From assembly GCF_014649835.1 (NCBI RefSeq), contig NZ_BMTU01000001.1:496001-560000 (forward strand): 64,000 nt of DNA, written 5' to 3'. Position 1 is the stretch's first letter. The number at the start of each line of letters is the position of its first letter. This DNA comes from Streptomyces pilosus. Its GTDB lineage: Bacteria > Actinomycetota > Actinomycetes > Streptomycetales > Streptomycetaceae. Positions 51,895 to 60,587 of the stretch are shown in pieces. The position numbers and the translations under genes are program-made. Below the pieces are notes generated by a model. It searched no databases. It saw nothing but the letters and a program-made list of their open reading frames with translations, and was not told the DNA's origin.

Positions 51895-52805
51895 TTGGGG
51901 GCTCCAGATGTGTCGGTGTCGGAAGGGGCGCGCGAGGCGCTCCCCGCGAGGGCGGTGGCGGGCGACGGGCCGGCGGATGCCGCGTGGGCCGTCCACGGGT
52001 CGGTGACCGTCTTCGAGACGTGGACGCGCAGGCCCCATCCGTGACGGTCGGAGATCTCGTCGAGCTGGGCGGCCGCCAGCTCGCACCAGGGCCACTCGGT
52101 GGCCCAGTGCGCCGCGTCGAGCAGCGCGAGCGGGCTGTGGGCGCGGTCCGCTACGAACTCGGACACCGGGTGGTGGCGGAGGTCCGCGGTCAGGAAGGCG
52201 TCCACTTGGGCGGCCCGGACGTGGTCGAAGAGGCTGTCGCCGGAGCCGCCGCTGACGGCGACCGTGCGCACCAGCGCCTCGGGGTCGCCGGCGACGCGGA
52301 TGCCCTGCGCGGTGGCGGGCAGCCGGGCGGCGGCGCGGGCGGCGAGGTCGCGCACGGTCAGCAGGTGGTCGAGCTCGCACACCCGGCCCAGGCCCCGGCG
52401 GCCCCCGGGGTCGGACGGGTCCGGCACCAGGGGCCGTACGACCCGGAGGCCGAGGGCCCCGGCGAGGGCGTCGGAGACTCCCGGGTCGGCGGTGTCGGCG
52501 TTGGTGTGGGCGACGTGCAGCGCGACGTCGTTCTTGATGAGGGTGTGCACCACGCGGCCCTTGAAGGTGGAGGCCGCGACCGTGGTCGTGCCGCGCAGGT
52601 AGAGCGGGTGGTGGGTGACGAGCAGATCGGCGCCGAGGGCCACCGCCTCGTCGACGGTCTCCTGGACCGGGTCGACGGCGAACAGGACCCGCGTGACCTG
52701 CTGGCCGGGCTCGCCCACGACGGTGCCGACCGCGTCCCAGGACTCGGCCCGCTCGGCGGGCCACAGGTTCTCCAGCGCGGCGATGACTTCTGACAGACGG
52801 GGCAC
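51891..52805 (-). CDS. Nif3-like dinuclear metal-centre protein
   Basis: 304 residues. GTG start at 52805. Metal-binding motifs: T-H-H-P-L-Y near 66 and H-T-N-A-D near 99; late H-(x)n-E are also expected but harder to place. The family is annotated as GTP cyclohydrolase I type 2 homologue, but its true function is unknown. It is the first gene of the Nif3 / zinc-ribbon / RNase H unit, with four-base overlap to the next, a linkage that is conserved in many actinobacteria. Confidence 0.93.
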   Translation of the reverse strand: MPRLSEVIAALENLWPAERAESWDAVGTVVGEPGQQVTRVLFAVDPVQETVDEAVALGADLLVTHHPLYLRGTTTVAASTFKGRVVHTLIKNDVALHVAHTNADTADPGVSDALAGALGLRVVRPLVPDPSDPGGRRGLGRVCELDHLLTVRDLAARAAARLPATAQGIRVAGDPEALVRTVAVSGGSGDSLFDHVRAAQVDAFLTADLRHHPVSEFVADRAHSPLALLDAAHWATEWPWCELAAAQLDEISDRHGWGLRVHVSKTVTDPWTAHAASAGPSPATALAGSASRAPSDTDTSGAPN

Positions 52806-52976
52806 GCTGCAAGGCTACCTGCCTGCCCTCCCCGCCCGAACCGGCGCCGTTCCCCCGGAGGCGGTCGCCGCCCGGCGGAGCACAACTCCTCTCCCACCTC
52901 AGCTCAATCGTTCCTGGAGCACCCGTATGTGTGAAGCGGGCCGTCACCCGCCACCGTCGGTGCGGGCGAAAACTAC

Positions 52977-53002
52977 CGTTCGTCACCGGAGGTGACCGAA
53001 CG
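52977..53002 (+). promoter_or_regulatory. Hairpin containing the ribosome binding site of the next gene
   Basis: CGTTCGTCACC (52977-52987) pairs, with one bulge, with GGTGACCGAACG (52991-53002). The loop and adjacent stem contain the GGAGGTGA ribosome binding site, and the ATG follows directly. Closing this hairpin would hide the ribosome site. Confidence 0.55.
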
Positions 53003-54244
53003 ATGACGGTCTGTGCCATCGAACCTGTGGCGGGACATGAGGACGGAGCCGGGCGGGCGGGCTGCACCATCACCGCGGACGGGGGCTACGCCGCGCGCCT
53101 CGCCCTCGCCGGCGACTCCTTCTTCCCGGAGCGCTGGACCCTGGACGGCCCGGAGCCCTACGCGGTGCCCCTGCCCGGCAACCAGCCGGAGGAGCCCGGC
53201 ACCGAGGTGCAGCCGCTCGGCGACGGGCGGGTCCTCATCCACCGGCGGGCGGACGGGCGGCACTCCTTCTCCCTGCTGTACCCGGCGGGCGCCGGCACCG
53301 GGGAACTGCCCCTGGGCGCGGTCGCCTGCCCGGAGGAGGAGACCCGGCTGCGGCTGCTGCCGCCCGCGCCGGGCGGGGAGCGGGCGTACGTGATCGCCGC
53401 GGGCCGGCGTGCGACGGCGGTGTGGCTGGTGGCGGGCGGCGCGCGCGGACCCGAGCGGGTCGCGGAGGTCCCCGGCCGCTGCTCGGGCGGGGTGTGGCTG
53501 GACCGGGCGGGGCGGATGCTGGCCCTGGACCGGGAGGCAGGCGGGTGCACCAAGGCGGTCGTGGTGGACCTGGCCCGCGGCGGGGAGGTGTCCCCGCTGC
53601 TGCAGATCAGCGACGGGAGCGACGACCGGGTGCTGCTCGCCGACCCGGACAGCGGGCTGCTGCTGATCCGTTCGGACGCGCCGTCCCCGGGTAGCGACCG
53701 GCTGGGCTGGGGGGTGCTGGGCAGCACGCTGCCGGTGCGTTTCCCGGAGTGCCTGCGGTTGCCGGACTGCACGGTGACGCCGTTCGCGATCCAGCCGGGC
53801 CAGATGCTGACCCCGGAGAGCTGCGCGGTGGCCCTGCGGGTGGACGGCGCGGCCGGCAGCTGGGTCGGGGTGTGGCGGCCGGCGGAGCGCAAGGTACGCC
53901 ACTTCCCCGCCCCGGCGGGGTGGTTGACGGGTTCCGGGCTGTGGACGGCGGACGGTGCGCTGCGGCTGCCGTACGCCACCCGGTCGGTGCCGTGCGGGGT
54001 GGCGGTGCTGCGGGTGCCGGGGCAGGAGCGCCGGCCCGAGGGGCTGGCGGTCCGTCCGCCGGCGGCCGTCCCGGACGCGGCCGGTACAGGTGAACGGCCG
54101 TCGGGACAGGGGGAGTCGTCCGGGGCGTCCGGTGAACTGCCCGCCGGCGCCGCCCCGGTGGCGTACGGCGTCTCCGAGACCCTCGCCGTACCCCGTCCCG
54201 TTCCGCTGCAACAGGCGCCGCTGGCACGGCTTGTAACGAACTAG
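53003..54244 (+). CDS. Conserved protein of unknown function, beta-propeller-like
   Basis: 413 residues from the ATG at 53003, preceded by the strong GGAGGTGA. No signal peptide. Repeated short beta-strand pairs of the type x-x-V-L-L-A-D-P-D-S-G, G-G-V-W-L-D-R-A-G-R-M-L-A-L-D suggest a propeller or WD-like fold. Cysteines at about 6, 21 and others could be structural. C-terminal ~70 residues are disordered. No enzymatic motif. I do not recognise the family. Confidence 0.75.
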   Translation: MTVCAIEPVAGHEDGAGRAGCTITADGGYAARLALAGDSFFPERWTLDGPEPYAVPLPGNQPEEPGTEVQPLGDGRVLIHRRADGRHSFSLLYPAGAGTGELPLGAVACPEEETRLRLLPPAPGGERAYVIAAGRRATAVWLVAGGARGPERVAEVPGRCSGGVWLDRAGRMLALDREAGGCTKAVVVDLARGGEVSPLLQISDGSDDRVLLADPDSGLLLIRSDAPSPGSDRLGWGVLGSTLPVRFPECLRLPDCTVTPFAIQPGQMLTPESCAVALRVDGAAGSWVGVWRPAERKVRHFPAPAGWLTGSGLWTADGALRLPYATRSVPCGVAVLRVPGQERRPEGLAVRPPAAVPDAAGTGERPSGQGESSGASGELPAGAAPVAYGVSETLAVPRPVPLQQAPLARLVTN

Positions 54245-54341
54245 CGGCGGTCGGCGTGGCCGCCTGGATCCGGGATGTGGTGTGCCGGTTAGACTCGCCC
54301 GGCTGTAGGAAAGATCATGTTTACGGGGTGAATTCCTTCCG

Positions 54342-54509
54342 ATGAGCGACATCCGCACGAACCAGGCGCAGAACGCCGAGAACGAGCAGGCCGCTGCCGG
54401 GCACGGCAGGCACCGGGGACCGGTCTCCACGCGGGAGGCCGACGCGTCACCGCGCGGCCGTCACCGCAGGCCGGCACCGGAGCACGAGCACGCGGAATCG
54501 GCCGCCTGA
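54342..54509 (+). CDS. Small charged, disordered protein (55 aa)
   Basis: ATG at 54342, stop TGA at 54507-54509. Sequence rich in His, Arg, Glu: M-S-D-I-R-T-N-Q-A-Q then G-H-G-R-H-R-G-P. The RBS is weak (GGGGTG 12 bases upstream). No frame on the other strand is better, and a strong terminator follows 26 bases later. Plausible but not certain. Confidence 0.5.
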   Translation: MSDIRTNQAQNAENEQAAAGHGRHRGPVSTREADASPRGRHRRPAPEHEHAESAA

Positions 54510-54535
54510 CGTCACGCCGGGCAGCACGTCCCGGC

Positions 54536-54572
54536 ACGGCCCCGCCCGTCGCACACCGACGGGCGGGGCCGT
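54536..54572. terminator. Strong bidirectional terminator
   Basis: ACGGCCCCGCCCGTCG (54536-54551) pairs perfectly over 16 bp with 54557-54572 around a CACAC loop. It is the tightest hairpin in the window and lies between convergent genes. Confidence 0.85.
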
Positions 54573-54579
54573 TCGCCGT

Positions 54580-55440
54580 TCAGGAGTGGATGACGGTGGT
54601 GTCCGCCAGCACCGGCGCCTCCCCGCGCTCCGCCGCGGTCACGGTCGCCGTCACCCCGCCGTCGCCGCGCCACAGCCGGATCCGCAGCGTCTCCCCCGGG
54701 TGGGCGACCCCGGCGAACCGGGCGGCGCAGGAGCGGACCCGGGTGACGTCGCCGTCGAGCAGGGTGTCCACCACCGCCTTGAGGGTCATGCCGTAGGTGC
54801 ACAGTCCGTGCAGGACGGGCCGGTCGAACCCGGCGCCCGCCGCGAACCCGGGGTCGGCGTGCAGGGGGTTGCGGTCGCCGGTCAGGCGGTAGAGCAGGGC
54901 CTGGTCCTCCCGCACGGGCAGGTCGAGGGTCCGGTCCGGCGGGCCCGTGGGCGCCGCCGTGGTCCGCGCGGACGGGCCGCGGTCGCCGCCCCAGCCGCCT
55001 TCGCCGCGGACGTGGACGCGTGCGTCGCAGGTCCACAGCGGGCCCCCGCCGTCGGCCGCCTCGGTGCGCAGGACGAGAAGTGCCGCCCCGCCCTTGTCGT
55101 ACACGGCGGTGATCCTGTCGGTGGTGGTGGCGCTGCCCTCGGCCGGCAGGGTTCGGTGCACGGTGAGCGACTGTCCGGCGTGCAGGACGCGGGCGAGGTC
55201 GACGTCGACGCCGGGCACGGACAGGGCGCGGATCACGCCGGGCGGTCCGCCGCCGGCGACGGTGGCGAAGCCGGGCAGCACATGCAGCCGCGACTCCAGG
55301 GTGTAGCGCAGCTCGCCGGGGTCGGTGGCGGGGCGGCCCGCGCCGATGCCCAGGTGGTAGAGCAGGACGTCCTTCGCCGTCCAGGAGATCCGGGTGGTGC
55401 GGGGCGGGGCGGCGAGCGCCCGGGCTGCGTCGATGGGCAT
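54580..55440 (-). CDS. MaoC-family (enoyl-CoA hydratase 2-like) dehydratase
   Basis: 286 residues, a double-hotdog protein. The C-terminal hotdog has the catalytic hydratase-2 motif D-R-N-P-L-H-A-D-P-x-F-A and F-D-R-P-V-L-H-G-L-C-T-Y-G. The N-terminal hotdog lacks the motif. Similar to eukaryotic peroxisomal MFE-2 hydratases and FabI-linked actinobacterial enzymes, acting on (3R)-hydroxyacyl-CoA. No other fatty acid gene is nearby. Confidence 0.92.
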   Translation of the reverse strand: MPIDAARALAAPPRTTRISWTAKDVLLYHLGIGAGRPATDPGELRYTLESRLHVLPGFATVAGGGPPGVIRALSVPGVDVDLARVLHAGQSLTVHRTLPAEGSATTTDRITAVYDKGGAALLVLRTEAADGGGPLWTCDARVHVRGEGGWGGDRGPSARTTAAPTGPPDRTLDLPVREDQALLYRLTGDRNPLHADPGFAAGAGFDRPVLHGLCTYGMTLKAVVDTLLDGDVTRVRSCAARFAGVAHPGETLRIRLWRGDGGVTATVTAAERGEAPVLADTTVIHS

Positions 55441-55485
55441 GGGTCTCCTGTTCGCCCGGTCCTCGGGGGAGTATCCCCCCTCGGC

Positions 55486-56916
55486 TCAGTGCGCTCCCGT
55501 CCACCGTCGCGGCAGCCACACCCACATCAGGAGCGCCCCTGCCGCCAGGACGCCCGTCCCCACGCCGAACACCAGCGCGTAGCCCTCGGTGAGGGCCTTC
55601 GGGGTCGGCACGCCCGCCGTGCGGGCGGCCGCGATGGTCGACATGACCGCGAGGCCGAGGGAGCCGCCCATCGTGCGGGAGGTGTTGATCAGCCCGGAGA
55701 CCATACCGGCCTCCCCCGGCGCCGCGCCCGACATGGCCAGTGCGGCGAGCGGGGTTCCGGCGAGGCCCGCGCCGAGCATCATCAGGACGCCGGGGAACAT
55801 GATCGCGGTCAGGTACGTCCCGTCCACGGTCATCGTCGACTGCCAGGCGCACCCGGCCACGGCTGTGAGCGTGCCGAGCACCGCGACCGCGCGCGGTCCC
55901 GCCGTGCGCATCAGACGGGGTGCGAGCTTGGAGCCGAGGACGACCGCGAGCGAACTCGGCACCAGGGCCAGGCCGGCTTCCAGCGGGGAGTAGCCGAGCA
56001 CGTTCTGCGCGTACATGGTCATGAAGAACCACATGCAGAACATCGCCGAGCCGCTCAGGAACGTCGCCACGTTCGCCGAGGCCACCGACCGCAGCCGCAG
56101 CAGCCCGAGCGGCATCAGCGGGGCCTTGGCCCGCGCCTCGACGAGGAGGAACAGCGCGATCAGGGCGAGCCCCGCGCCGAGCGGCACGAGGGTGGTGCCC
56201 GCCGCCCAGCCCTCGGCCTCGGTCTGGGAGATGCCGAACGCCAGCGTGGCGAGACCGGCCGTCACCAGTACCGCGCCCGGCAGGTCGAGCCGGCGCCCGG
56301 CCCCGGCCCGGCCGCCCGGCAGCCAGCGGGCTCCCGCGGCCAGCACCACCGCGCCGATCGGCACGTTGATCAGCAGCACCCACCGCCACGACAGGGTGTC
56401 CACCAGCAGCCCGCCGACGAACCCGCCGGCCGCGCCGCCGCCCGCCCCGACGGCCGTCCAGGTGGCGATGGCGCGGGCACGGGCCGCGCCCTCGGGCACC
56501 GCCGAGGTGACCAGGGTGAGGGTGGAGGGCGCCAGCACGGCGGCCCCCAGGCCCTGCGCCGCGCGCGCCAGCAGCAACTCCCGGCCTTCCTGGGCGAGGC
56601 CACCCGCGAGCGAGGCCAGCGTGAACAGGCCGAGGCCGACGAGGAACATGCGCTTGCGCCCGTAGAGGTCACCGGCGCGGCCGCCGAGCAGCATGAAGCC
56701 GGCGAAGGCGATGGTGTACGCGTTGACCACCCACTGCAGGCCCCGCTCGTCGAGCGCCAGGGCACTGCGCATCGACGGCAGCGCGACGTTCACCACCGAG
56801 ATGTCCAGGACGACGAGGAACTGCCCCGCGCAGGCCAGCGCCACCACCAGCCACAGGGGGGACGAGGTGCGTGCGGGCAGGCGGGCGGTGTCGGGGGCTT
56901 CCAGCATGGCGGCCAT
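55486..56916 (-). CDS. DHA2-family drug exporter (MFS)
   Basis: 476 residues; 14 hydrophobic helices. Motif A is G-R-A-G-D-L-Y-G-R-K-R-M-F and motif B R-A-A-Q-G-L-G-A-A. Divergent from the DHA2 gene at 57146, with a shared 229-bp control region. ATG at 56916 follows GAGAG. Substrate unknown. Confidence 0.92.
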   Translation of the reverse strand: MAAMLEAPDTARLPARTSSPLWLVVALACAGQFLVVLDISVVNVALPSMRSALALDERGLQWVVNAYTIAFAGFMLLGGRAGDLYGRKRMFLVGLGLFTLASLAGGLAQEGRELLLARAAQGLGAAVLAPSTLTLVTSAVPEGAARARAIATWTAVGAGGGAAGGFVGGLLVDTLSWRWVLLINVPIGAVVLAAGARWLPGGRAGAGRRLDLPGAVLVTAGLATLAFGISQTEAEGWAAGTTLVPLGAGLALIALFLLVEARAKAPLMPLGLLRLRSVASANVATFLSGSAMFCMWFFMTMYAQNVLGYSPLEAGLALVPSSLAVVLGSKLAPRLMRTAGPRAVAVLGTLTAVAGCAWQSTMTVDGTYLTAIMFPGVLMMLGAGLAGTPLAALAMSGAAPGEAGMVSGLINTSRTMGGSLGLAVMSTIAAARTAGVPTPKALTEGYALVFGVGTGVLAAGALLMWVWLPRRWTGAH

Positions 56917-57022
56917 GCTCTCAACCGGTCCCCGGCACCCGCATCGGCATTTAGGCCGACGCGGTCTCGGTCGCCCGGCGTAGGTGGCACAGCGGTGAGC
57001 GCTGCCGGCGGCCGGGGGCCTC

Positions 57023-57053
57023 TTGACAGCCTCAAGGAACGGTCAAGTATTCG
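57023..57053 (+). promoter_or_regulatory. Possible promoter with TTGAC/GTCAA inverted repeat
   Basis: TTGACA (57023-57028) is followed after 19 bp by TATTCG (57048-57053); GTCAA at 57042-57046 is the complement of TTGAC. The form resembles the MerR promoter at 46521 but the -10 is weak, and a TAGGGT at 57055-57060 might be used instead. Confidence 0.4.
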
Positions 57054-57145
57054 TTAGGGTGCCAAAGCATCGGAATAGTTGCCTCGGTGTACGGGGTTCG
57101 GTGTGCACGTATCACTGAGAACGGCCGGCCCCGGAGGCACCCTTC

Positions 57146-58675
57146 ATGACGCAGACGACGCCCGACCGTCCCTCCGGCAGAGCGGGCGGGGCCGTGGTCC
57201 CGGTGCTCGCCTTCGCGGGCATCGTCGTCGCGGTGATGCAGACCCTGCTGGTCCCGGTCATCAAGGACCTGCCGCGCCTGCTGGACACCTCCCCCTCCGA
57301 CGCCACCTGGGTGCTGACCTCCACCCTGCTGTCCGGCGCCGTCGCCACCCCGATCATGGGCCGCCTCGGCGACCTGTACGGCAAGCGGCGCATGCTGATC
57401 GCCAGTCTCGCGGTCATGGTCGCCGGCGCGCTGGTCAGCGCGAGCACGAACGACCTGATCGTGATGATCACCGGCCGTACGCTCCAGGGTGTCGCGATGG
57501 GCGCGATCCCGCTCGGCATCGGCCTGATGCGCGACATGCTGCCGCGGGAGCGGCTGGGCTCGGCGATGGCCCTGATGAGTTCCTCCATAGGCGTCGGCGG
57601 CGGTCTCGCGCTGCCCGCCGCCGCGCTGGTCGCCCAGCACTCCGACTGGCACGCCCTCTACCTCGGCGCCGCGGGCCTCGGCGTCCTCGCCGTCGTCCTC
57701 ACCCTGGCCGTCGTACCGGAGTCGCCGGTGCGCGCCGAGGGCACCTTCGACCTGCCGGGCGCCCTGGGCCTGTCCGCCGGGCTCGTGCTGTTCCTGCTCC
57801 CCGTCTCCAAGGGTGCCGACTGGGGCTGGACCTCGGGCACCACGCTGGGTCTGTTCGGGGCCGCCGTGGTGGTCCTGTTCCTGTGGGGCCTGATGGAACT
57901 GCGCGTGGCCGCGCCGCTGGTGGACCTGCGCACCACCGCCCGCCGCGAGGTGCTGCTCACCAACCTCGCGTCGATCATGGTCGGCGTGTCCTTCTTCGTC
58001 GTCTCCCTGGTCCTGCCCCAGCTGCTCCAGCTGCCCGCCGGGCACGGGCTCGGCCAGTCGATGGTGGTGGCGGGCCTGTGCGTGGCCCCGCTGGGCGTGA
58101 CGATGATGTTCACCGCCCCCCTCTACGCCCGGCTGTCCACCCGGTACGGCCCGAAGAGCACCCTCATCCTCGGCCTGCTGATCATCGCGGCCGGGTACGG
58201 GGGCGGGCTCGGGCTGATGGACGCCGTCTGGCAGACCGTCGTCACCTCGGTGGTGCTCGGCGCGGGCATCGGCCTCGCCTACTCCTCCCTGCCCGCGCTG
58301 ATCATCGGCGCGGTCCCGGCCTCCGAGACGGGGGCGGCGAACGGCCTGAACACGCTGATGCGGTCCATCGGTACGTCGGTGTCGAGCGCCGTCATCGGCA
58401 TGGTGCTGGCGAACACGGCGGACACCGTGGGCGGGGTGGAGATCCCGACGCCGCACGGCTTCCGGATCTCCTTCCTGATCGCGACCGCCGCCGTGGCCGT
58501 CGGCCTGCTGCTGGCCCTGTTCCTGCCGGGCCGGCCGGAACAGCGTCCGCGGCTCCGGGCGAGCAGCGAGGAGGACGCGAACCCGGCCCGCGCGGAGTCG
58601 GTCCTGGGCGCGCCCGCCGGAACGGCGGGCGTCCCCACCGCCCACGCCGACCCCCGTGGGCGATCCGGCCCCTGA
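57146..58675 (+). CDS. DHA2-family MFS exporter
   Basis: 509 residues, 14 predicted helices and a ~50-residue disordered C-terminal tail. Motif A G-R-L-G-D-L-Y-G-K-R-R-M, R-T-L-Q-G in helix 4. CGGAGG lies 8 bases before the ATG at 57146. No TetR is adjacent, so it may be controlled from the shared region. Confidence 0.92.
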   Translation: MTQTTPDRPSGRAGGAVVPVLAFAGIVVAVMQTLLVPVIKDLPRLLDTSPSDATWVLTSTLLSGAVATPIMGRLGDLYGKRRMLIASLAVMVAGALVSASTNDLIVMITGRTLQGVAMGAIPLGIGLMRDMLPRERLGSAMALMSSSIGVGGGLALPAAALVAQHSDWHALYLGAAGLGVLAVVLTLAVVPESPVRAEGTFDLPGALGLSAGLVLFLLPVSKGADWGWTSGTTLGLFGAAVVVLFLWGLMELRVAAPLVDLRTTARREVLLTNLASIMVGVSFFVVSLVLPQLLQLPAGHGLGQSMVVAGLCVAPLGVTMMFTAPLYARLSTRYGPKSTLILGLLIIAAGYGGGLGLMDAVWQTVVTSVVLGAGIGLAYSSLPALIIGAVPASETGAANGLNTLMRSIGTSVSSAVIGMVLANTADTVGGVEIPTPHGFRISFLIATAAVAVGLLLALFLPGRPEQRPRLRASSEEDANPARAESVLGAPAGTAGVPTAHADPRGRSGP

Positions 58676-58791
58676 ACGACGGTTCCCGGCAGGCCCGGTC
58701 ACCTGCCGGTACCCCCTGTTCTCCGGGTGCGCCGGGTGTGGGGCAGCATGGGGCCGTGCACACATCCGCGACCTCGGGAGAGGCAAGCCCC

Positions 58792-59442
58792 ATGTCGATG
58801 GCACCCGGGCCCGGGATCCTGGCCGCGTTCGAGGCGGCGAAGGGCTTCATGCCCCTGGACGAGGGCCTGGCCCTGTACGAGGCGGCGGCCGGCGCCGCCC
58901 GCCTCGGCCTGCCCCTGCTGGAGGTCGGCACCTACTGCGGGCGCTCCACGGTCCTGCTCGCCGACGCGGCCCGCGCGGCCGGTGTCACCGCGCTCACCGT
59001 GGACCACCACCGCGGCAGCGAGGAGCAGCAGCCCGGCTGGGACTACCACGACCCGGAGACCGTCGACCCCGAACTGGGCCTGATGGACACCCTCCCCACC
59101 TTCCGGCGCACCCTGCACCGGGCGGGCCTGGAGGAACACGTGGTCGCCCTGGTCGGCCGGTCCCCGCAGATCGCGGCGCTGTGGGCGTCCCCGCTCGCCC
59201 TCGTCTTCATCGACGGCGGCCACACCGACGAGCACGCCACCGCCGACTACGAGGGCTGGGCCCCGCACGTCGCCGAGGGCGGACTCCTCGTCATCCACGA
59301 CGTCTTCCCCGACCCCGTCGACGAGTTCACCGGGCAGGCCCCCTACCGCGTCCACCTCCGCGCCCTCGCGTCCGGCGCGTTCACCGAGGTGTCGGCCACC
59401 GGCTCGCTGCGCGTCCTGCGCCGTACGGGGCCGGGTGCCTGA
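58792..59442 (+). CDS. Class I SAM-dependent methyltransferase
   Basis: 216 residues from the ATG at 58792, after GGGAGAGG; ATG 58798 and GTG 58757 are alternatives. Motif I V-G-T-Y-C-G-R-S near 45 and a central F-I-D-G-G-H-T-D-E (motif IV) put it in the methyltransf_24 family. The acceptor is unknown. 18 bp separate it from the amidase gene on the same strand. Confidence 0.88.
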   Translation: MSMAPGPGILAAFEAAKGFMPLDEGLALYEAAAGAARLGLPLLEVGTYCGRSTVLLADAARAAGVTALTVDHHRGSEEQQPGWDYHDPETVDPELGLMDTLPTFRRTLHRAGLEEHVVALVGRSPQIAALWASPLALVFIDGGHTDEHATADYEGWAPHVAEGGLLVIHDVFPDPVDEFTGQAPYRVHLRALASGAFTEVSATGSLRVLRRTGPGA

Positions 59443-59460
59443 CACCGTTAGGGTGGCTGC

Positions 59461-60429
59461 GTGTCGTACACAGGTCCCGGCTTCGAACCTCCCCAGCCCC
59501 GACGGCCCCGGCGTCGCGTCCTGACCGTGGCGCTCGCCGCGCTCGCCTCCGGCGGACTGCTCGGGTGGGGCGTGTACGCGGCCGTGGGCGGGTCGGGGAA
59601 GGACGGGACCCCTGAGGGCGCCTCCGTGTCTGCTTCCGGTCCCGCGTCGGGCGCGACCCGTACGCCGTCGCCCTCCGGCGGGAGCACCTCGCCGTCGGCC
59701 GGGGACGGCGGGCCCGGCGCCACGTCCCCGTCGGCGTCCGCCCCCGCCGCGTCCGGCGCGCTCAAGGGCAAGGTCGTCGTCATCGACCCGGGGCACAACC
59801 CGGGCAACTTCCGGCACACCTCCGAGATCAACCGTCAGGTGGACATCGGCACGAACCGCAAGGAGTGCGACACCACCGGCACGTCCACCGACGACGGTTA
59901 CGCCGAGGCCGAGTTCACCCTCGACGTCGCCCACCGGATGCGTACGCTCCTCGAAGCTCGGGGCGCCACGGTGAAACTGACGCAGGACGACGACCGGCCG
60001 TTCGGGCCGTGTATCGACGAGCGGGCCCGGATCGGCAACGACGCCCAGGCGGACGCCGTCGTCTCCCTGCACGCGGACGGTTCCGGCACCGGCAACCGCG
60101 GCTTCCACGTCATCCTGCCGGGCACCGTGCGCTCCGGTGCCGCCGACACCCGCGCCATCGTGGGGCCTTCGCGCGACCTCGGCGAGCGCATCGCGGGCCA
60201 CTTCGTCCGCGCCACCGGCAGCGCGCCCTCCAACTACACCGGTGGCGGTACCGGACTCGTCACGCGTAAGGACCTGGGCGGTCTCAATCTGTCAACGGTT
60301 CCGAAGGTGTTCATCGAGTGCGGCAACATGCGCGATAGCAAGGACGCGGCACTGCTGACCAGCGGTGCCTGGCGGCAGAAGGCGGCGCGAGGGATCTCCG
60401 ACGGAATCGTGAGCTTCCTGCGCGGGTAG
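59461..60429 (+). CDS. N-acetylmuramoyl-L-alanine amidase (Amidase_3)
   Basis: 322 residues. A signal-anchor helix (about 18-40), a ~60-residue Ser/Pro/Gly linker and a zinc amidase domain (about 105-322). Zinc ligands: His in V-I-D-P-G-H-N, Glu in E-A-E-F-T, His in S-L-H-A-D; Glu base in F-I-E-C-G-N. It cleaves the peptide from MurNAc in peptidoglycan. GTG start at 59461. Confidence 0.93.
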   Translation: MSYTGPGFEPPQPRRPRRRVLTVALAALASGGLLGWGVYAAVGGSGKDGTPEGASVSASGPASGATRTPSPSGGSTSPSAGDGGPGATSPSASAPAASGALKGKVVVIDPGHNPGNFRHTSEINRQVDIGTNRKECDTTGTSTDDGYAEAEFTLDVAHRMRTLLEARGATVKLTQDDDRPFGPCIDERARIGNDAQADAVVSLHADGSGTGNRGFHVILPGTVRSGAADTRAIVGPSRDLGERIAGHFVRATGSAPSNYTGGGTGLVTRKDLGGLNLSTVPKVFIECGNMRDSKDAALLTSGAWRQKAARGISDGIVSFLRG

Positions 60430-60468
60430 GGATCAGCGCAGTGATCCAGGCGGACAGCCCGATCCTGC

Positions 60469-60485
60469 GGACGATAGTGTCGTCC
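60469..60485. promoter_or_regulatory. Inverted repeat upstream of the 280-aa membrane protein
   Basis: GGACGA-tagtg-TCGTCC, 6-bp arms around a TAGTG centre which itself contains a TAGTGT -10-like hexamer. About 100 bp before the GTG start. Confidence 0.35.
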
Positions 60486-60587
60486 GTACGATGAGGGGCC
60501 ACCCCCGCGCTTCGCACCGGCACCTTCGGGCGACATGGTGACAGCGACGCCTCTTCCGACGACGAGACGACCTACGAAGGACCTGAA

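Noticed and set aside
60469..60485. Strong promoter with TAGTGT -10
   Set aside because: No credible -35 at 16-18 bp; kept only as a weak palindrome.
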